Origin: Lotus japonicus
Lineage: Eukaryota > Streptophyta > Magnoliopsida > Fabales > Fabaceae
Reading direction: 5' to 3'
DNA length: 64,000 bases
Assembly: GCF_012489685.1 (NCBI RefSeq)
Contig: NC_080046.1
Span: 58,270,195-58,334,194, forward strand
The notes below the pieces were generated by a model. It saw only the letters and a program-made list of their open reading frames with translations. It was not told the origin of the DNA and did no database searches. Shown one piece after another: positions 59,628-64,000 of this stretch (its first letter is position 1; the number at the start of each line of letters is the position of its first letter). Position numbers and translations under genes: made by a program.

Positions 59628-60091
59628 AAACATAATTATGAGAGTAATTGGATCGGTCCATTCAAGAGTAAGAGATCACATCACCAAATGAAAAAAAATA
59701 CAATTATCATCAGCTGGATATGGGACTAGCCTATCTATTCGGCCGGCCCACCTCTTTCCAATCAACAACAATGCCTTCTTAATATTTCATTCCAAATATT
59801 TTATCAAAATTATTTTCAAACTCTTGGGGTCCAGTTACCATTATGTTTTTTCCTTCTATAACAATTCTTAGCATTCAGCATAGCATAAATTATACTAAAA
59901 CATCAGCTAAATTTGGCAAATGAACCGCCACAATAGTAGATAGTTTGACTCCTTAATCATCTAGTACATGATTCGATTCATGGGCGGTGTGTATAAAGAA
60001 ACATTTATTGTGAGAGACCTACCCACTTAATATGATCTCAGAGCCTCGAAGGATTTAGTCTCATGACTACCGATTGTAAAAATATCTTAGA

Positions 60092-60136
60092 AATGAATAT
60101 AATTTTTTTTTTTTGATTTTCAGGAATGAATATAAT
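60092..60136 (-). mobile_element. Micro-insertion: poly(A)-tail scar, 21 bases in a 12-bp duplication
   Basis: AATGAATATAAT at 60092-60103 and 60125-60136 encloses a poly-T run followed by GATTTTCAGG. Confidence 0.6.
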
Positions 60137-60671
60137 CATTACTATACTAATACTTAAAAATGTGAATACATAATAATGATTGTTATCTTAACATAAGACG
60201 ATAGAATTACCGACAATGTACAATACAGTTAGTAGATAGCTAAACTTCTTAAATATTTAATTTAATGTTCAAACCATCAGTAATGTGTATGGAGAGTAAT
60301 TTATCACTTAATGTAATTTCCGATTCGGGAGATTAATCTCATGATTATCGGTCGTGTAGATACGAAAGCAAAGAAGGAAAGAGAAACATCACCTCACATG
60401 AAACAAAACTGAAATAAAAGGGAAAGCCCAACGGGGATGGGTTGTGTAAGAGAACCCAGCTCATCACAAAGATCAAATCATTCAAAAACCACCCCTCTTC
60501 CCAAAATACCCTCACAACCCTCACATAATTACACAAAAAATCCCGCCCTTCAAATTCTCCACACCACACCATTATACCCGTTCCTTCCCTCTGAAACCTC
60601 CTCATTCATCACCATCCCCAAATCAAAACCCTAATTTCCATTTTCCTCCCCAAACCAATTTTCCCGAGAAA

Positions 60672-62983
60672 ATGAGAGAAATCCTGCACATCCAAGGAGG
60701 CCAGTGCGGGAACCAGATCGGCGCAAAATTCTGGGAAGTCATCTGCGACGAGCACGGGATCGACCACTCCGGCAAGTACAACGGCGATGCTGAGCTTCAA
60801 CTCGAACGCATCAATGTCTACTACAACGAAGCCACCGGTGGAAGGTACGTTCCACGCGCTGTCCTCATGGATCTGGAGCCCGGCACCATGGACTCCGTCA
60901 GATCCGGTCCGTTTGGCCAGATCTTCCGCCCTGATAACTTCGTCTTCGGTCAATCCGGCGCCGGTAACAATTGGGCGAAAGGTCATTACACCGAAGGCGC
61001 TGAACTCATCGATTCCGTTCTCGACGTTGTTCGTAAGGAGGCTGAGAATTGCGATTGCTTGCAAGGTAACTGAATAACTAACTCACTAACTAACTTCAAT
61101 CGATTGCGTTGTTTCTGTTTGGATTTGTTACGATTCGGTTATTCCGTTGTGATTTGTGGTGTTCTGAGCGGGTTGGTTGTGTTGACAGGGTTTCAGGTGT
61201 GCCATTCTTTGGGCGGTGGAACTGGCTCCGGCATGGGGACGCTTCTTATCTCGAAGATCCGGGAGGAGTATCCGGATCGGATGATGTTGACGTTTTCGGT
61301 GTTTCCTTCCCCGAAGGTGTCTGACACGGTGGTGGAGCCGTATAATGCTACGCTTTCAGTGCACCAGCTTGTGGAGAATGCGGATGAGTGCATGGTGTTG
61401 GATAATGAGGCTCTCTATGACATTTGCTTCAGGACTTTGAAGCTCGCTACACCGACATGTAAGTTTTTCGTTTCTTGTTTGAATCTTAGTTTGTTCAATG
61501 GTGTTTATGTTATTATGTATGAGACTCGATGCATGTTTAGGTGTAAAGTGTCCACAGGAAATTGTTATGGTTTTTGAGGAACATAAATTTGATGTTGTAG
61601 GCGATTGGACATGCTAGACATGGTAGAATTAGGAATTAACATGTTAAAGAGTAATTTGGGGCAGCACGTACTATGTAAAAGATGTTAGAATGTTGCTTTA
61701 GGTGATTTAAGCATGGATAAAACCAGATTGTGGAGGGTAATCTAATAGTTAGAGGCAGAGAGAGATGAAGAAAAAATAAAGATCAGTCTATTAAGAAGGA
61801 CTTAGATCTAAGTATATTATGATTAGATATAATTCATAATAAGATACTCTGGTGTAATTTGATCCATGTATTGTGAAAAAAGGGTTTATTATTGTTACTG
61901 TTGCAATGCAGTTAATTGTTATCACCAGTTTTGTTTGTTGTTGTTATTGCTGCTGCCTGCTGCTGCTGCTGCATATGCATTTTCTGTAATACTCTGGCTG
62001 TTCTGGTGTACTTGTTTGCTACAGATGAGCAGTTAATGTTAAGTAATAATTGGCATATTGTTCTGGTTTTTCTCTCAATTCACAACTTGAATTGGGATTA
62101 ACTGATTAAGTATCATTGTATTGGTGGGACCATGGAGGTGTTTCAAGTGGATTTAGGTCTTGTGTCTTACTCATAGCTGGTGGTTATTGCTATTTAACTT
62201 CTGCCATTGATTTGTTTTTCAGTCGCTTTCTCTGATACAATTGTATTTTGCTTTATTCCTCAATTTAGTTGGGAGTTCACTTTTCTTTTTCTTGTTTTTA
62301 TTACAGTTGGTGACCTTAATCACCTTATTTCTGCCACCATGAGTGGGGTTACTTGTTGTCTACGTTTCCCTGGCCAACTGAACTCTGATCTACGAAAGCT
62401 TGCTGTCAATCTCATCCCATTCCCTCGTCTCCATTTCTTTATGGTTGGGTTTGCACCTTTGACATCAAGAGGATCCCAGCAGTACCGTGCTTTGACAGTA
62501 CCTGAATTGACTCAGCAGATGTGGGATTCGAAGAACATGATGTGTGCCGCTGATCCACGCCATGGTCGTTATTTGACTGCTTCAGCAATGTTCCGTGGTA
62601 AGATGAGCACAAAGGAGGTAGATGAGCAGATGATCAATGTGCAAAACAAGAACTCTTCATACTTTGTTGAGTGGATACCTAATAATGTCAAGTCCAGCGT
62701 GTGTGATATCCCACCTAAAGGTCTTAAGATGTCATCCACTTTCATTGGTAATTCAACTTCAATCCAGGAGATGTTCAGGAGAGTTAGCGAGCAGTTCACA
62801 GCTATGTTCAGGCGCAAGGCTTTCTTGCATTGGTACACTGGAGAGGGAATGGATGAGATGGAGTTCACCGAGGCTGAGAGTAACATGAATGATCTTGTTG
62901 CTGAGTACCAGCAATACCAGGACGCTACTGCTGATGAGGATGAGTATGAGGAGGAGGAAGAAGAGGAGCCAGTTGATGCTTAA
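60672..62983 (+). CDS. TUB: Beta-tubulin, three exons, 446 aa
   Basis: Exons 60672-61065, 61189-61458 and 62307-62983 join at GT-AG borders to 1341 nt. Beta-tubulin pairs with alpha-tubulin to form microtubules; it binds exchangeable GTP. The start is MREI, the tetrapeptide known to be read in co-translational tubulin mRNA autoregulation. Other marks are [11 protein letters not shown], the nucleotide-binding GGGTGSG at residues 140-146, [20 protein letters not shown], and a strongly acidic C-terminal tail ([15 protein letters not shown]). Exon 1 of 394 nt and the two-intron layout are usual for plant beta-tubulin genes. Intron 2 is long (848 bp). Codon and GC content rise sharply over the exons. 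No defect was seen. Confidence 0.98.
61946..61973. repeat. CTG microsatellite in tubulin intron 2
   Basis: TGCTGCTGC followed by an interrupted run of CTG units. Intronic simple repeat. Confidence 0.8.
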
Positions 62984-64000
62984 GGAATCTCTATAATTTG
63001 TCAGAATTGTGTCAAAATATGAATATGGTTGGCTTTTAGTGAGTGGCATATGTTTAAATTTGGAGCAGTCAAATTGTATTGACTTGTTCATGTGTATGCA
63101 TCTATTGATTGTTGTCACTGTTGGAACTGAATTTTGTTGACAATGCTTCTGTTCTTGAGATTAAGTCTTGGAGGTTTGTAATGGTTAAATGATTGTATAC
63201 ATCTAAGTCAATGATCTTGTATTTTTTCTTCTTCCTCTCTCTCTCTCTCTCTCTCATGATATGTTGATTGTACTTCCCTGCCTTTAAACTTAAGAGTAGA
63301 GTTTGCTGCTTAAGGTACCTTTATGTTTTGTCAGAGTTGATTTGTCAGAGTTGATTTGTCAGAGTTCATGTTAATGTGTAAGCTTATGTATTGATTACTG
63401 TCATTGTATAAGCTGGGTTTTGTTTACAATGCTTATGCTCTTGACTCTTGAGAGTCTTGCATGTTAATAATGGTCAAATATTTACATTCATAATAGTACA
63501 TTAAAGCCAAAATATCTATCATTTGATTCATTCAAATGCTTATGCTCTTGATTATACTTAATTCTCTTTGAATTGATTTAAGACTCAAGCTCCTCATCGT
63601 GTTCTCGGTTTGCCAAGCTGGCAAATGAAAACAACATTGTGAAAAAACAAGTTTAAGGGGGGTCTTAGAAGGAAATAAAGCTTCCAGCTAGCGCTGGGCA
63701 GAGTAATAATATATTTGTTTTTGAATTAGTTTATTTTATATTCATACTGTACATAAGCTTTTAGTAAACAATTAAATACCTATGAAAGCAGAACAAATCT
63801 GAAGGATTACTAGAATGAAGTAAGATAAAGTCTCATTCCCTTTACTCTAAAATTGTATACTAAAAAATATCAAAAGTAAACATGGTCTAGGTTGTAGTGA
63901 TGTGTATTTACTGACTAGTGTAATAATATTAAAGTGAAGAACTGTTGTTGATAATTATTGTTGATGATAATTACTAATGTTGCTTTGAAAATTAACAAGC
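62984..64000. other. 3' flank of the beta-tubulin gene
   Basis: Presumed 3' UTR then intergenic DNA. Contains a (TC)n run at about 63237-63255 and a TTTGTCAGAGTTGA unit repeated near 63328-63368. No further gene was seen up to the window end. Confidence 0.6.

Larger units (their letters stand above)
59391..60671. promoter_or_regulatory. Upstream region of the beta-tubulin gene
   Basis: AT-rich DNA with two poly(A)-tail scars (59582-59627 and 60092-60136). The last 250 bases change to a C-rich, CT-rich leader (for example CCTCACAACCCTCACATAAT), presumably promoter and 5' UTR. No convincing TATA box was seen. Confidence 0.5.

Overview
The window is plant nuclear DNA, most likely from a papilionoid legume. 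The genes are widely spaced and carry GT-AG introns. The intergenic DNA is AT-rich and filled with plant-type repeats: tRNA-derived SINEs, Ty1/copia and Ty3/gypsy LTR elements, Stowaway, Tourist-like and hAT MITEs, and a Helitron-type relic. The legume assignment is an inference from the overall style and was not tested.

Layout. 1-6260: repeat-rich DNA with remnants of a PIF1-like helicase and an RPA-like gene, a SINE, tandem AT-rich repeats and a fragment of a berberine-bridge-enzyme-like (BBE-like) gene. 6343-7974: an intact single-exon BBE-like FAD oxidase gene. 8456-14143 (-): a coiled-coil protein gene. Its first part can be spliced in silico into a 646-codon reading frame built from a tandem array of short exons separated by 83-bp introns; its 3' part is broken. 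16482-21960: a second copy of the same segment, holding a 5'-truncated, frameshifted BBE pseudogene and a simpler three-exon coiled-coil gene. 23085-26170 (-): a six-exon fatty acid 2-hydroxylase gene (237 aa). 28500-32090 (-): a copia remnant joined to a gypsy-type LTR. 35410-35927 (-): a two-exon secreted cysteine-rich (defensin-like) peptide gene, facing an inverted pseudogene copy of itself across an AT spacer. 39575-40693 (-): a 372-aa plant membrane protein of unknown function. 44600-50240: several TIR elements, a gag-only LTR element and a hAT MITE. 46500-53640: a UPL5-like HECT ubiquitin ligase pseudogene whose 3' part forms a large inverted repeat. 54094-59385: a nearly complete copia element with target-site duplications. 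60672-62983: an intact three-exon beta-tubulin gene.

The genes do not form a pathway. BBE-like oxidase (apoplast or wall), sphingolipid fatty acid hydroxylase (ER), defensin-like peptide (secreted) and beta-tubulin (cytoskeleton) are ordinary plant functions that happen to be neighbours. The interest is structural: exon-array growth in the coiled-coil gene, two inverted gene duplications, and a well-preserved record of insertions that can be read by comparing filled and empty duplicate sites. Several very short poly(A)-tail scars flanked by target-site duplications belong to that record. All splice models, lengths and repeat boundaries were worked out by eye from the sequence and have not been checked by alignment software or transcripts.
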